A stretch of 64,000 nt of DNA from Jeotgalicoccus sp052093725 (GCA_052093725.1 JBQDHL010000001.1:4415-68414), one strand, 5' to 3'; numbered from the stretch's first letter, positions 51,068 to 60,725 are shown. Numbers and translations: made by a program. The notes: a model not told the origin generated them from the sequence alone.

Positions 51068-51123
51068 TAGTTATAGACATATAACTAGGACATAAAGGCG
51101 GGGCATATTGCCCTGCCTTTTTT
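51068..51123 (+). terminator. palindrome and terminator after gldA
   Basis: TAGTTATA and TATAACTA with loop GACA (51068-51087) form a small perfect dyad. It is followed by the terminator AAAGGCGGGGC / GCCCTGCCTTT (51094-51120) with a T run. Only the second hairpin looks like a terminator. Confidence 0.85.
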
Positions 51124-51187
51124 AATTTATCATCAGACCAATGATGCTCCTGTTATGATATAATTTACGATACTGAAGGTGATAAAA

Positions 51188-51586
51188 ATGAGCGAAAATA
51201 TAACACATGAATGCAACTTAACTCAACTGGTGTTCATGCACGGTGAAGAAACAAAATACGAACAGAAGCTCCAAGTATCCGAAGTGGAAAAAGGGGATAC
51301 TTATTTGCGCTATACAGAAGCGCTGGATGAGCATGAACTAAAAGTAACTGTGCGCCTCGGAGACAACTTCGTTAAACTAAAGCGCAGCGGTATTATCAAT
51401 ATGAATTTTCATTTTGAAGAAGGTGCGACGACGGATACGTTTTACGACTCTCCGGCCGGCAGACACCACTTTGAAATAGTGACACATGAACTTAAAACCG
51501 GAGACGGAATACTGAAGATTAAATATGATTTATTTGAAAGCGGCGCGCTGCTCGGAAAATATAAATACACGTTGGAGAGGATTTAA
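51188..51586 (+). CDS. DUF1934 family protein (YwiB-like)
   Basis: A 132-aa beta-barrel (calycin-like) protein from ATG 51188, 7 bases after GAAGGTG; a GTG at 51179 overlaps this SD. LGDNFVKLKRSGIINMNFHF and the closing KIKYDLFESGALLGKYKYTL are typical of DUF1934. It directly precedes argS, as ywiB does in Bacillus. Function unknown. Confidence 0.85.
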   Translation: MSENITHECNLTQLVFMHGEETKYEQKLQVSEVEKGDTYLRYTEALDEHELKVTVRLGDNFVKLKRSGIINMNFHFEEGATTDTFYDSPAGRHHFEIVTHELKTGDGILKIKYDLFESGALLGKYKYTLERI

Positions 51587-51588
51587 TT

Positions 51589-53235
51589 ATGAACTTAAAA
51601 CAGCAGTTAAAAGAAGCAATTGAAGCCGCGATTAAAAAAGCGGACATAGTGGAAGAAATTCCTGAAGTTAAAGTGGAAGTACCGAAAGACAAAAATAACG
51701 GAGACTTCTCAACGAACGCAGCAATGACACTGACGAAGCTTGCACGTAAAAATCCTCGCGACATCGCACAGGCGATTATCGATAACATCGACAACGAAGA
51801 AGCAAGCATTCAGGAAGTCAGCATCGCTGGACCGGGTTTTATCAACTTTAAAATGAAGACAGCGGAACTCGCTAACGTGATTTACACTGTTCTTGATAAG
51901 AAAGAAAACTACGGGCGCACAGAACTTGAGACTGCTGAAAAAGTACTGATTGAATTCGTGAGTGCAAATCCGACTGGTGATCTGCACATTGGGCATGCGA
52001 GAAACGCATCTGTCGGTGCAACGCTGTCGAACATTCTGGACTTCGCGGGTTACAATGTGACGCGTGAATATTATATTAACGATGCCGGCAATCAGATCAA
52101 CAATCTTGCGAAATCGATTGAAGCACGTTTCTTTGAAGCGCTCGGCGAAGAGCTGAAGATGCCTGAGGACGGCTATAACGGTAAAGATATTAAAGTGATC
52201 GGCGAGAAACTGGCGTCGGAGCACCCTGAATATAAAGAACTTGAAGAAGCAGAACGTATTTCTAAATTCCGCGACCTTGGTGTTGAATACGAAATGCGTA
52301 AACTGAAAGCCGACCTTGCAGAATTCCGTATTAATTTCGACAGCTGGTTCAGTGAAACAGCGCTGTATGAAAGCGGCGAAATCGATGAAGCAATGACGAA
52401 GATGAAAGATAACGGTTATGTATTTGAAGCGGACGATGCGACGTGGTTACGCACGACGGATTTTAAAGACGATAAAGACCGCGTACTCGTGAAAAGCGAC
52501 GGTACGCTGACTTACTTAATGCCGGATATCGCATATCATTACGACAAAGTTGAACGCGGCTTCGATAAGCTGATTAACTTATTCGGTGCGGATCACCACG
52601 GTTACATTAACCGTCTGAAAGCATCTTTAGGCGCTTTAGGTGAAAGTCCTGAAAAACTGGAAATCCAAATTATGCAGCTCGTTCGTTTAATTGAAAACGG
52701 CGAAGAAGTGAAGATGAGTAAACGTACGGGCAAGGCAGTTACACTGCGCGATTTGATCGACATGATTGGTGTGGACGCAGCACGTTACTTCATGATTATG
52801 CGTTCAACAGACACTCATTTCGACTTCGACTTAGACCTTGCGCGCAGTGAATCAAGCGATAACCCTGTGTATTATGCACAATATGCGCATGCGAGAATCT
52901 GCAGTATTTTACGCCAGGCTAAAGAACAGGGCTTTGAAATCGACACGGAGAATCCGGTTGATATTATTGAAAACGAGCAGGCACTAGAGCTGCTTAAAAA
53001 AGTATTGGAATTCCCGAACATCGTTAAAGGTGCAGCGGAATCACGTGCAACACAGCGAATTCCTAACTACATCCACGATCTTGCAGCAAGCTTCCACAAA
53101 TTCTATAATGCGGAAAAAGTACTCGGTGAAGATGCCGATAAAACACGCGCTTATATGTTAATGATCGAAGCTGTGCGTCAGACACTGGAAAACGCACTCC
53201 GTCTGATCGATGTATCAGCACCTGAGAAAATGTAA
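51589..53235 (+). CDS. argS: arginine--tRNA ligase
   Basis: Class I synthetase of 548 aa charging tRNA-Arg. It has the N-terminal Add-1 domain that binds the tRNA D-loop, HIGH as NPTGDLHIGHARNA, KMSKS as VKMSKRTGKAVTL, and the helical DALR anticodon domain at the C-terminus (RIPNYIHDLAASFHKFYNAE). It starts two bases after the ywiB stop. A strong terminator follows. Confidence 0.97.
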   Translation: MNLKQQLKEAIEAAIKKADIVEEIPEVKVEVPKDKNNGDFSTNAAMTLTKLARKNPRDIAQAIIDNIDNEEASIQEVSIAGPGFINFKMKTAELANVIYTVLDKKENYGRTELETAEKVLIEFVSANPTGDLHIGHARNASVGATLSNILDFAGYNVTREYYINDAGNQINNLAKSIEARFFEALGEELKMPEDGYNGKDIKVIGEKLASEHPEYKELEEAERISKFRDLGVEYEMRKLKADLAEFRINFDSWFSETALYESGEIDEAMTKMKDNGYVFEADDATWLRTTDFKDDKDRVLVKSDGTLTYLMPDIAYHYDKVERGFDKLINLFGADHHGYINRLKASLGALGESPEKLEIQIMQLVRLIENGEEVKMSKRTGKAVTLRDLIDMIGVDAARYFMIMRSTDTHFDFDLDLARSESSDNPVYYAQYAHARICSILRQAKEQGFEIDTENPVDIIENEQALELLKKVLEFPNIVKGAAESRATQRIPNYIHDLAASFHKFYNAEKVLGEDADKTRAYMLMIEAVRQTLENALRLIDVSAPEKM

Positions 53236-53248
53236 ATTAATAGGTTGA

Positions 53249-53280
53249 AGCCCGAACTGTGAAGTTCGGGCTTTTTTTTT
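53249..53280 (+). terminator. terminator after argS
   Basis: AGCCCGAAC and AGTTCGGGCT around TGTGA-type loop, then nine Ts. Confidence 0.95.
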
Positions 53281-53324
53281 ATTAGGTAATTACCCTGTAT
53301 AAGGAGGCGGAACTTTAATATAAT

Positions 53325-53749
53325 GAAGGTGACGACGACACTTAAAGCCTGTTGGGCGTTGTCGTTGAAGGTAACGACGACACTTAAAGCCTGTTGGGCG
53401 TTGTCGTTGAAGGTGACGACGACACTTAAAGCCTGTTGGGCGTTGTCGTTGAAGGTGACGACGACACTTANNNNNNNNNNNNNNNNNNNNNNNNNNNNNN
53501 NNNNNNNNNNNNNNNNNNNNNNNNNNNNNNNNNNNNNNNNNNNNNNNNNNNNNNNNNNNNNNNNNNNNNNACGACGACACTTAAAGCCTGTTGGGCGTTG
53601 TCGTTGAAGGTGACGACGACACTTAAAGCCTGTTGCGCGTTGTCGTTGAAGGTAACGACGACACTTAAAGCTTGTTAAACGTTGTCGTTGAGGGTAACGA
53701 CGACACTTAAAGCCTGTTGAACGTTGTGGTTGAAGGTAACGACAACACC
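53325..53749. repeat. 42-bp tandem repeat array, interrupted by 100 N
   Basis: Unit starts are visible at 53325, 53367, 53409 and 53451 before the gap, and at 53606, 53648, 53690 and 53732 (partial) after it, all exactly 42 bases apart. The unit is GAAGGTGACGACGACACTT, then AAAGCCTGTTGGGCGTTG, then TCGTT. AACGACGAC and GTTGTCGTT in the unit pair (one G-U). Units near the 3' end vary (TTGTTAAACG, CTGTTGAACG). The true copy number is unknown because of the gap. It lies between the argS terminator and the iron-binding-protein gene. Confidence 0.93.
53471..53570. other. assembly gap of 100 N inside the 42-bp array
   Basis: Exactly 100 Ns, the usual placeholder, inside a repeat the assembler could not resolve. 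The phase of units on either side is not evidence for its true length. Confidence 0.97.
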
Positions 53750-53782
53750 CAATCATTCCTCTACGAAAGGAGAACTACATAA

Positions 53783-54661
53783 TTGAAAAATATATACATA
53801 TATTTATCGCTGCTAAGCATATTTTTACTCGCTGCATGTAATAACGATAGCGATGACCAGAATCAAATGACAAATACAAATAGTGAAGATATACGAATCA
53901 TTTCTCTGATGCCGAGCAACACGGAAATAATTGCTGAGCTTGGTATGACCGAGAATCTTGCAGGTATTACAACTGCGGATAATTTCCCTGAAGATTTAAA
54001 TGAAAATATTACGCGTCTCGATACTTTCGCACTGGATGAGGAGTCGATGATGGCGTTACATCCGACGCATATCGTGTCGCACGAAGCGAATCACGATGCT
54101 AACAAAAATATCATCGACAGAGTCGCAGCGAACACCGGTGCTGAAACTCTTATCGTTAATGATGCTGAGAAAATTAATGAGATTTACGGCACAATTACTG
54201 ATGTTGGGACGTTTATCGGCAAAGAAATAGAGGCTGAAGAATTGAATGCATCACTGCAGCAGGATGTTGAAAGTATTAAAAATGAATATGCGAATAAGGA
54301 TGAACAAGATAAAGGGCTCATCCTCATTTCTACTGCACCTGACATATATATAGCAGGGAATAACACGTTCATCGATGATTTTTTAAAGACGCTTAATATC
54401 GGCAATGTTTTTGAAGATGTGAACGGCTATCCGGCGATTACTTCAGAAGATTTAATTGCGCGTGAACCCGGGACTGTCATTTCAACGCTTGGCATCAGCA
54501 ATGAGGAACTGACGAATGAACTGAATAATATTTCCGGTCTTGAAGGCGCACCGATTACCCGCGAGGAAAATCAATGCACGCCGAATCCTGATACAGTCTC
54601 GCGTCCGGGACCGAGATTTACTGAAGGGTTAGCTGCAATCGCGGAGTGTGTGTATGAATAA
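53783..54661 (+). CDS. iron-siderophore/cobalamin ABC transporter substrate-binding lipoprotein
   Basis: A 292-aa lipoprotein. The signal peptide (MKNIYIYLSLLSIFLLAACN) ends in the lipobox LAAC. The class III binding fold shows as IRIISLMPSNTEIIAELGM and VSHEANHDANKNI, like BtuF-type proteins that bind cobalamin or ferric siderophores. It starts at TTG 53783 with SD AAAGGAG about 10 bases upstream. It overlaps the permease by 8 bases. The ligand is not certain. Confidence 0.85.
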   Translation: MKNIYIYLSLLSIFLLAACNNDSDDQNQMTNTNSEDIRIISLMPSNTEIIAELGMTENLAGITTADNFPEDLNENITRLDTFALDEESMMALHPTHIVSHEANHDANKNIIDRVAANTGAETLIVNDAEKINEIYGTITDVGTFIGKEIEAEELNASLQQDVESIKNEYANKDEQDKGLILISTAPDIYIAGNNTFIDDFLKTLNIGNVFEDVNGYPAITSEDLIAREPGTVISTLGISNEELTNELNNISGLEGAPITREENQCTPNPDTVSRPGPRFTEGLAAIAECVYE

Positions 54662-55607
54662 AACCAATTCAATTCTCGTCATTCTTTTAATTATCAGCGT
54701 GATTATGAGTATCTTTATCGGTTCGGTAAATTTCCGGGAAATATCAAATATGCAGGCGTTCAGTATTATGCTCGACGTACGGCTGCCGCGTGCGCTTATG
54801 GCAATATTAGTCGGAGCCGCACTCGCAATGAGCGGGGCGGTATTTCAGATTATCCTAAAAAATCTGATGGCAGACAGCTTCACTCTCGGCATGGCAAATG
54901 GTGCAGTGCTGGGGGCGGCAATTACTGTGGTTACTGTTATTCCGGCAGTATTCGCACCAGTTCTCAGTATTATTCTCGGATTGTTAAGCTTGCTGCTCGT
55001 TCTTGTAATTGCACGGAAACTCGATTTAACTTACCGTCCGGAAACATTAATAATTACAGGTATTCTGCTCGGGGCACTGCTGTCCGGCGTGCTCTATATT
55101 ATTATCCTGTTATTTCCGGAAGATACTGCGAATATCGCACGCTACATGTTCGGTTCGCTTGGAGGTGCGGATTTCACGAAAGTGTCAGTATTATTAATCC
55201 TGACAGCAGTGTCCTTTATCATTTTAGAACGATACGGACATGTGCTTGATCTGCTGAAACTCGGTGACATTAGGGCGCACGCGCTCGGTGTTAATGTCAG
55301 CGTCATCCGTCCTGCACTGTTAATCACAGCCGCAGTGCCGCCGCTCGTTGCGATCAGTTACACCGGAATTATTGCACTCGTCGGGATTATAATTCCTCAG
55401 ATTATTTTATATATTAAACCGATGGCCTTCCGGCCGTTGTTAAAACGGTCAATTTTACTCGGCGGGCTTTACGTGCTGATTATTGATACGCTCGGGCGTA
55501 CGCTGATCGCTCCCTTGCAAATTCCGACTGGTGTAATGGTCATGCTGTCGGCTGTGCCACTGTTTATATTTCTTCTGTATAAACGTATTCTTGTGAATCC
55601 GCGTTAG
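54654..55607 (+). CDS. FecCD family iron/cobalamin ABC transporter permease
   Basis: A 317-aa BtuC/FecCD-type permease from ATG 54654, where GCGGAG gives a suitable SD; GTG 54648 is an alternative. Typical motifs are RLPRALMAILVGAALAMSGA and NLMADSFTLGMANGAVLGAA, with the coupling region IGDIRAHALGV-type sequence (LLKLGDIRAHALGVNVS). There are about nine membrane spans. No ATPase follows, so it must use one encoded elsewhere, as the staphylococcal siderophore systems do with FhuC. Confidence 0.88.
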   Translation: MNKTNSILVILLIISVIMSIFIGSVNFREISNMQAFSIMLDVRLPRALMAILVGAALAMSGAVFQIILKNLMADSFTLGMANGAVLGAAITVVTVIPAVFAPVLSIILGLLSLLLVLVIARKLDLTYRPETLIITGILLGALLSGVLYIIILLFPEDTANIARYMFGSLGGADFTKVSVLLILTAVSFIILERYGHVLDLLKLGDIRAHALGVNVSVIRPALLITAAVPPLVAISYTGIIALVGIIIPQIILYIKPMAFRPLLKRSILLGGLYVLIIDTLGRTLIAPLQIPTGVMVMLSAVPLFIFLLYKRILVNPR

Positions 55608-55702
55608 CGAAAAGTCCCGGGAGTCTTTCTGTCAGAATATTATGGATTAATTAGTAAACGGACGTTAAAGAATGTTATATTTATAAAAAAGGGGGGAATT
55701 CG

Positions 55703-57664
55703 ATGAGCAAAGTTTCTATTGATGATATTTTCAAAATTAAGTCGGTGTCTTCACCGAAAGCTGTACCGCAGTCCGACAGAGTCACTTACCTTGTGACAGC
55801 GACTGATGAGGATAAGGATACTTATTATTCATATCTGCACAATTTTGACGGCAGGGGTACTATCCAGCTTACATATAAGGATGAGACTATAACGAACGTC
55901 GCTCATTCACATAACGGGGCGCTGACATTATTTACAGCACCCGATGACGATAAGAAACCGCAGGTGTTTATACTGAGACATGCCGGTGGTGAACGTGAAC
56001 AGCTGACGCACGAAGATGATGGGGTATTCGGCGCGCAGTTTTCACAAGATGGAAATTCGGTGTTTTATCACGTTTCCGTTGAGCAGAATAAAGAAGAAAA
56101 TAAAGACAAAGACGATAAAGATAAAAAACCTGAAGCTGCAGTGATTACCCGCATGAAATATAAAAGCGACGGCGGTCCGGGACCGTACGGCGTATTAAAA
56201 GAGAAATATACAGCAGTGAAATCGGTTGATATTAAATCAGGTGAAACAGCGACTGTCTTGTCGGGAGAAGAAAACTTTACGCTTTACGATGTTTTTGAAG
56301 GCGGTTTTATATACGCAACTGACGTAAGCGACAATCCGGATTTCAATTTCGCACAAAAACTTTATCTCCGTAAAAATGATGAAGATACATTAATACGCGA
56401 TGATGCCGGCTTTATGAAGGCGGAAATTTCAGCGGATCAGAATTATATTTTAATGACGTTAATGACACGTAAGTTTGAAAATGCGACGCACCCGCACATC
56501 GAAATTTACGATGTGAAAAATAACGACAGAATTGATGTCACGACAAAACTGGATAAGCCGGTCGGCGGACTTGTTGCGCAGGATACACAGCAAAATGCAG
56601 AGGGCAATACAGCGGAGTGGATATCAAATACTGAGTACGTATTTCTCGTGTCGGAATTCGGCAGTGTGAACTTATACAAAGGTGATATTGAAGGGAATAT
56701 CCGTCCGTTATTACGCGGAGAGCATAATATTTTCGGTATGGATGCCGACGCGGATGCAGCGTATTTAACAGTTTCTACGCACGTATCACCAAGCGAATTA
56801 TATAAATTTGATTTTAAAACTGAAGCACTGACGCAGCTGACAGAAATTAATTATGATTACGTCACGGATACTGAACTTGTTAAACCGGAACTGATTGAGT
56901 TCACAAGTTTCGATGACACGGCAGTTCAGGGCTGGTTTATGAAGCCGGCAGGATATGAAACTGGTAAAAATTATCCGATGGTCACTAATATTCACGGCGG
57001 ACCGCATGCGTTATATGCGAACACGTATTTCCATGAAATGCAAGTGCTCGCAGCAAAAGGGTATGCAGTACTGTTTATTAATCCGCGCGGCTCGCACAGC
57101 TACTCACAGGAATTCGTTGACGCAGTACGCGGGGACTACGGAAATGGTGATTACAAAGATATTATGACCGCAGTTGATTATATTACTGATAAGTATGACT
57201 GGATTGATTCAGACAACCTCGGTGTGACAGGCGGCTCTTACGGCGGCTTTATGACGAACTGGATTGTCGGTCACACGAACCGCTTTAAAGCAGCGGTAAC
57301 ACAGCGTTCAATCAGTAACTGGATCAGTTTCAGAGGGGTATCCGATATCGGCTATTACTTTACGGACTGGCAGATTTTAGCCGGGCTCGATGACCTCGAT
57401 AAATTGTGGCATCATTCACCGTTGAAATACGCTAAAGACGTTGAGACTCCTTTATTAATCCTTCACGGTGAACAAGATATCCGCTGTCCTATTGAACAGG
57501 GAGAGCAGCTGTTTATCGAGTTGAAATCGAGAGGGAAAGAAACAGAATTTGTCAGATTTCCGGAATCATCACATGACTTATCACGCTCGGGCAAACCGAG
57601 TTTGAGAATGCAGCGTTTAGCTCATATCGCGCGCTGGTTCGAGCAGTATTTAACTCACAATTAA
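55703..57664 (+). CDS. S9 family peptidase (acylaminoacyl-peptidase-like)
   Basis: A 653-aa serine peptidase with an N-terminal beta-propeller (about residues 1-390) and a C-terminal alpha/beta hydrolase domain. The catalytic triad is Ser512 in VTGGSYGGFMTN, Asp592 in LHGEQDIRCPIEQG and His624 in FPESSHDLSRSG. It has no signal peptide, so it is cytoplasmic. It probably trims oligopeptides together with the M24 peptidase that follows. SD GGGGGGA before ATG 55703. Confidence 0.92.
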   Translation: MSKVSIDDIFKIKSVSSPKAVPQSDRVTYLVTATDEDKDTYYSYLHNFDGRGTIQLTYKDETITNVAHSHNGALTLFTAPDDDKKPQVFILRHAGGEREQLTHEDDGVFGAQFSQDGNSVFYHVSVEQNKEENKDKDDKDKKPEAAVITRMKYKSDGGPGPYGVLKEKYTAVKSVDIKSGETATVLSGEENFTLYDVFEGGFIYATDVSDNPDFNFAQKLYLRKNDEDTLIRDDAGFMKAEISADQNYILMTLMTRKFENATHPHIEIYDVKNNDRIDVTTKLDKPVGGLVAQDTQQNAEGNTAEWISNTEYVFLVSEFGSVNLYKGDIEGNIRPLLRGEHNIFGMDADADAAYLTVSTHVSPSELYKFDFKTEALTQLTEINYDYVTDTELVKPELIEFTSFDDTAVQGWFMKPAGYETGKNYPMVTNIHGGPHALYANTYFHEMQVLAAKGYAVLFINPRGSHSYSQEFVDAVRGDYGNGDYKDIMTAVDYITDKYDWIDSDNLGVTGGSYGGFMTNWIVGHTNRFKAAVTQRSISNWISFRGVSDIGYYFTDWQILAGLDDLDKLWHHSPLKYAKDVETPLLILHGEQDIRCPIEQGEQLFIELKSRGKETEFVRFPESSHDLSRSGKPSLRMQRLAHIARWFEQYLTHN

Positions 57665-57682
57665 TTGGAGGAAAATTTATTT

Positions 57683-58771
57683 ATGACAGTTAAAATCGAA
57701 GCACTGACACAAAGCGTGAAAGCAGACTACTCAATTATTTCCGATCCGATGAACATATTTTACTTTACAGGGGTGCATTTAGATCCGCACGAAAGATTAT
57801 TGCTCCTTCTAGTCGATAATAAGACGCTGGACACAGCGATGATTTACCCGGCGCTGGACGACGAAACGGTCAAAGCAAATACTGACCTTACAACTTATCT
57901 GCCGCACGATGACAAGGATGACGCATTCCAGTATGTGTTCGATACAATTGCAGACGATAAAACAGTCGCGGTTGAAGGTGAGCATTTAATTTATTCGAGA
58001 TATTTACGCTTAATTGAAAAATATGCCCCTGAAAATATTTCAACGCTGGATGATGAAGTGAATTATCTCCGTGGTAAAAAGAATGAACACGATAAAGCTG
58101 AGATTCAGCGTGCAGTCGATATGACTGAAAAAGCATTGGAAGATTTAAAAACGATTACTGTAGAAGGGAAAACTGAGATGCAAGTTTCAGATTTCCTCGT
58201 TAAGCAGTTTAAATCATACGGAGCAGTTGGCCCAAGTTTCGGACCGAGTGTACTTGCCGGTAAAAAATCAGCAATGCCTCATGGTGATACAGGTACAGAC
58301 GTAATTCATCGCGGAGATTTCCTGTTAATCGACTTCGGTGTGGTTTCGGATACAGGTTATGTATCGGATATGACGCGCACGTTTATCGTGGGAGAAGCGA
58401 CAGAAAAACAGGAAGAGATTTATAAAACTGTATTGCGCTCAAATCTTGCGGGTATTAAAGCCTCTCAAAAAGGTACGGTAATGGGTGATATTGACCGTGC
58501 ATCACGCGACGTGATTGACGATGCAGGATACGGTGAGTATTTCATGCACCGCATCGGGCACGGGCTTGGTCTTGACGTACACGAGTCACCATCAATTCAC
58601 GGCGGTAACACGGACAAGCTTGAAGCGGGTCACGTGATGACGATTGAACCGGGAATTTATATTCCTGAAGTCGGCGGTGTGCGTATCGAAGATATGCTGT
58701 ATATTGATGAAGAGACAACGTATAATTTCAATAGTTTTCCAAAAGATTTTGAATCGATGATTATTAAATAA
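57683..58771 (+). CDS. Xaa-Pro dipeptidase, M24 family
   Basis: A 362-aa creatinase-like metallopeptidase from ATG 57683 (MTVKIEALTQSVKADYSII), with SD TTGGAGG at the preceding gene's stop. Metal ligands: DFGVVSDTGYVSDMTRTF (two Asp), HRIGHGLGLDVHE (His), IEPGIYIPEVGGVRIED (two Glu). The N-terminal creatinase-N domain spans about residues 1-125. It releases residues before proline and would act on products of the upstream S9 peptidase. Confidence 0.92.
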   Translation: MTVKIEALTQSVKADYSIISDPMNIFYFTGVHLDPHERLLLLLVDNKTLDTAMIYPALDDETVKANTDLTTYLPHDDKDDAFQYVFDTIADDKTVAVEGEHLIYSRYLRLIEKYAPENISTLDDEVNYLRGKKNEHDKAEIQRAVDMTEKALEDLKTITVEGKTEMQVSDFLVKQFKSYGAVGPSFGPSVLAGKKSAMPHGDTGTDVIHRGDFLLIDFGVVSDTGYVSDMTRTFIVGEATEKQEEIYKTVLRSNLAGIKASQKGTVMGDIDRASRDVIDDAGYGEYFMHRIGHGLGLDVHESPSIHGGNTDKLEAGHVMTIEPGIYIPEVGGVRIEDMLYIDEETTYNFNSFPKDFESMIIK

Positions 58772-58790
58772 TTTAATTTAGGAGCTGCAT

Positions 58791-60206
58791 GTGATTATGA
58801 CAAACAAGACTAGAATTGAATCGGATTTCCTTGGGGAAAAAGAAATTGATGATACTGCTTATTACGGTGTTCAAAGCCTTCGTGCTCTTGAGAACTTCCC
58901 GATTACGGGTTACCGTTTAAATACAGATTTAATCCGCGCTTTAGGAATGGTTAAAAAAGCAGCGGCACTTGGAAACTACGCGAACGGCGTGTTGGAAGAA
59001 GATAAAAAAGATGCAATTGTCCAGGCGAGTGAAGAAATTATTGCCGGAAAATTGCATGACGACTTTATCGTCGATCCGATTCAGGGCGGTGCAGGGACTT
59101 CAACGAATATGAACGCTAACGAAGTCATTGCAAACCGTGCACTTGAAATTATGGGACGCGACAAAGGCGACTATGACTTTATCAGTCCAAATAACCACGT
59201 GAACATGTCACAGTCGACAAACGACGCATTCCCGACATCACTGCACGTTGGTCTTTTAATCCATGCAGAAAGCCTGCTTGAGACGATGAATACGATGCGT
59301 CAGGCATTTGAAGCAAAAGCTGTTGAATTTGACCACGTGATTAAAATGGGACGCACGCACATGCAGGATGCAGTGCCGATTCGTCTTGGCCAGGAATTCA
59401 GTGCATATGCGAAAGTATTATCAAGAGATATCCGCCGCGTATCGAACTCGCTTGAAAACCTTTATGAAATCAATATCGGTGCAACAGCAGTAGGGACAGG
59501 ATTAAACGCTGATCAGAAATATATCGATACTGTAGTTGAAGAGCTGAGCAAGATATCGGGATATAAGTTAAAATCTGCTGAAAATTTAGTTGATGGAACG
59601 CAGAATACTGATGCATATACAGAGATTTCTTCGGCCCTGAAAATTTGTATGATTAACATGTCGAAAGTTGCAAACGACTTCCGTCTGATGGCATCAGGAC
59701 CGAAATCAGGACTGTACGAAATTAACCTGCCGGCACGTCAGCCAGGTTCATCAATCATGCCGGGTAAAGTTAACCCGGTTATGGCTGAAGTACTGAACCA
59801 GATCGCATTCCAGGTTATCGGGAACGACAACACAATCAGTCTTGCATCAGAAGCGGGACAATTTGAACTGAACGTAATGGAACCGGTACTGGCATTTAAC
59901 CTGATTCAGTCAATCGACATTATGAACAACGGCTTCAGAGTGTTCACTGAAAGATGTATTGCAGGCATTACAGCAAACGAAGAACAGATGAAATCTTACG
60001 TTGATAACAGCATCGGTGTAATTACAGCTCTTGTACCTCATATCGGTTACAAGAAAGCATCAGCGATTGCAGTTGAAGCAATCCAGACAGGCGCACCAGT
60101 ACGCCAGTTGTGCTCTAAGTATGAAGTTCTTACAGAAGAACAGCTTGATCATGTGCTTAACGCATTTGAAATGACAAACATCGGCGTATCGAAACTGCCG
60201 GAATAA
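58791..60206 (+). CDS. aspA: aspartate ammonia-lyase
   Basis: Aspartase of the fumarase/aspartase superfamily, 471 aa, which converts aspartate to fumarate and ammonia. RIESDFLGEKEIDDTAYYGV is the aspartase N-terminus, and the superfamily catalytic loop is GSSIMPGKVNPVMAEV. Fumarase C is less likely from the N-terminal motif. GTG 58791 lies 6 bases after AGGAG; ATG 58797 is the alternative. A strong terminator follows. Confidence 0.92.
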   Translation: MIMTNKTRIESDFLGEKEIDDTAYYGVQSLRALENFPITGYRLNTDLIRALGMVKKAAALGNYANGVLEEDKKDAIVQASEEIIAGKLHDDFIVDPIQGGAGTSTNMNANEVIANRALEIMGRDKGDYDFISPNNHVNMSQSTNDAFPTSLHVGLLIHAESLLETMNTMRQAFEAKAVEFDHVIKMGRTHMQDAVPIRLGQEFSAYAKVLSRDIRRVSNSLENLYEINIGATAVGTGLNADQKYIDTVVEELSKISGYKLKSAENLVDGTQNTDAYTEISSALKICMINMSKVANDFRLMASGPKSGLYEINLPARQPGSSIMPGKVNPVMAEVLNQIAFQVIGNDNTISLASEAGQFELNVMEPVLAFNLIQSIDIMNNGFRVFTERCIAGITANEEQMKSYVDNSIGVITALVPHIGYKKASAIAVEAIQTGAPVRQLCSKYEVLTEEQLDHVLNAFEMTNIGVSKLPE

Positions 60207-60225
60207 TTTTTGTGTAAAGATGATA

Positions 60226-60265
60226 AACGCCCGGACTCCTTGAGTGGAGTTCGGGCGTTTTTTTT
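60226..60265 (+). terminator. terminator after aspA
   Basis: AACGCCCGGACTCC and GGAGTTCGGGCGTT (G-U tolerated) around TTGAGT, then eight Ts. Confidence 0.94.
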
Positions 60266-60725
60266 AATTTTCTTCCAGGAAGATGTAGGGCATGTTTGAA
60301 CTAAGATTATTATTAATATTAATTAACTGGGTAGTGTCTTCACTGTCATCGAGTTCAGAACTTTCTATTGCGCCAGTGTAGCTGTAATACTCACCCGGTG
60401 TTTCCTCAAACTCAGTAAATAGTATTTTTAGTGATGAATCTCCATCTTCAACTTCAATGTTTAAATCTGTATCCTCCAAAGTATATGTACCGGGATAAGA
60501 ATTACCATTTTGTGTAAGTGTCACTTCATCTGCTGACTCAAAATCAAAAACCATCATGCTGGAAGAAAACTTAATATCAGCGCTCTCAGCTTCTTTTTTT
60601 GAAACCGTGGGATCCTGCGAAGATAATCCTAAAGACTTGCCTTCCAGCCCTGTTTTTTCACCGTTGCCGCAGCCTGCTAATATTACTAGAGCAAGACCTA
60701 ATACTGTTAAAAAAAGTTTATTCAT
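60264..60725 (-). CDS. lipoprotein of unknown function
   Basis: A 153-aa lipoprotein. It is read from ATG 60725 (MNKLFLTVLGLALVILAGCG), with SD AAGGAG about 8 bases upstream; the longer frame to 60890 has no SD and no signal peptide. The lipobox is LAGC at about residue 19. The mature part is small and acidic (SDPTVSKKEAESADI) with a beta-rich C-terminal region (GTYTLEDTDLNIEVEDG) like small extracytoplasmic YxeA-type or DUF lipocalin-like lipoproteins. Family not recognised. Confidence 0.75.
   Translation of the reverse strand: MNKLFLTVLGLALVILAGCGNGEKTGLEGKSLGLSSQDPTVSKKEAESADIKFSSSMMVFDFESADEVTLTQNGNSYPGTYTLEDTDLNIEVEDGDSSLKILFTEFEETPGEYYSYTGAIESSELDDSEDTTQLININNNLSSNMPYIFLEEN

Noticed and set aside
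53325..53749. CRISPR array.
   Set aside because: The entire 42-bp unit repeats; there is no spacer of changing sequence.
53178..53756. Long minus-strand reading frame across the 42-bp array (14-residue repeats such as SVVVTFNDNAQQAL).
   Set aside because: The frame is open because the unit is a multiple of 3, it changes frame over the N gap, the alternative repeat frame is stopped in the 53648 unit, it runs into argS, and it has no convincing start.
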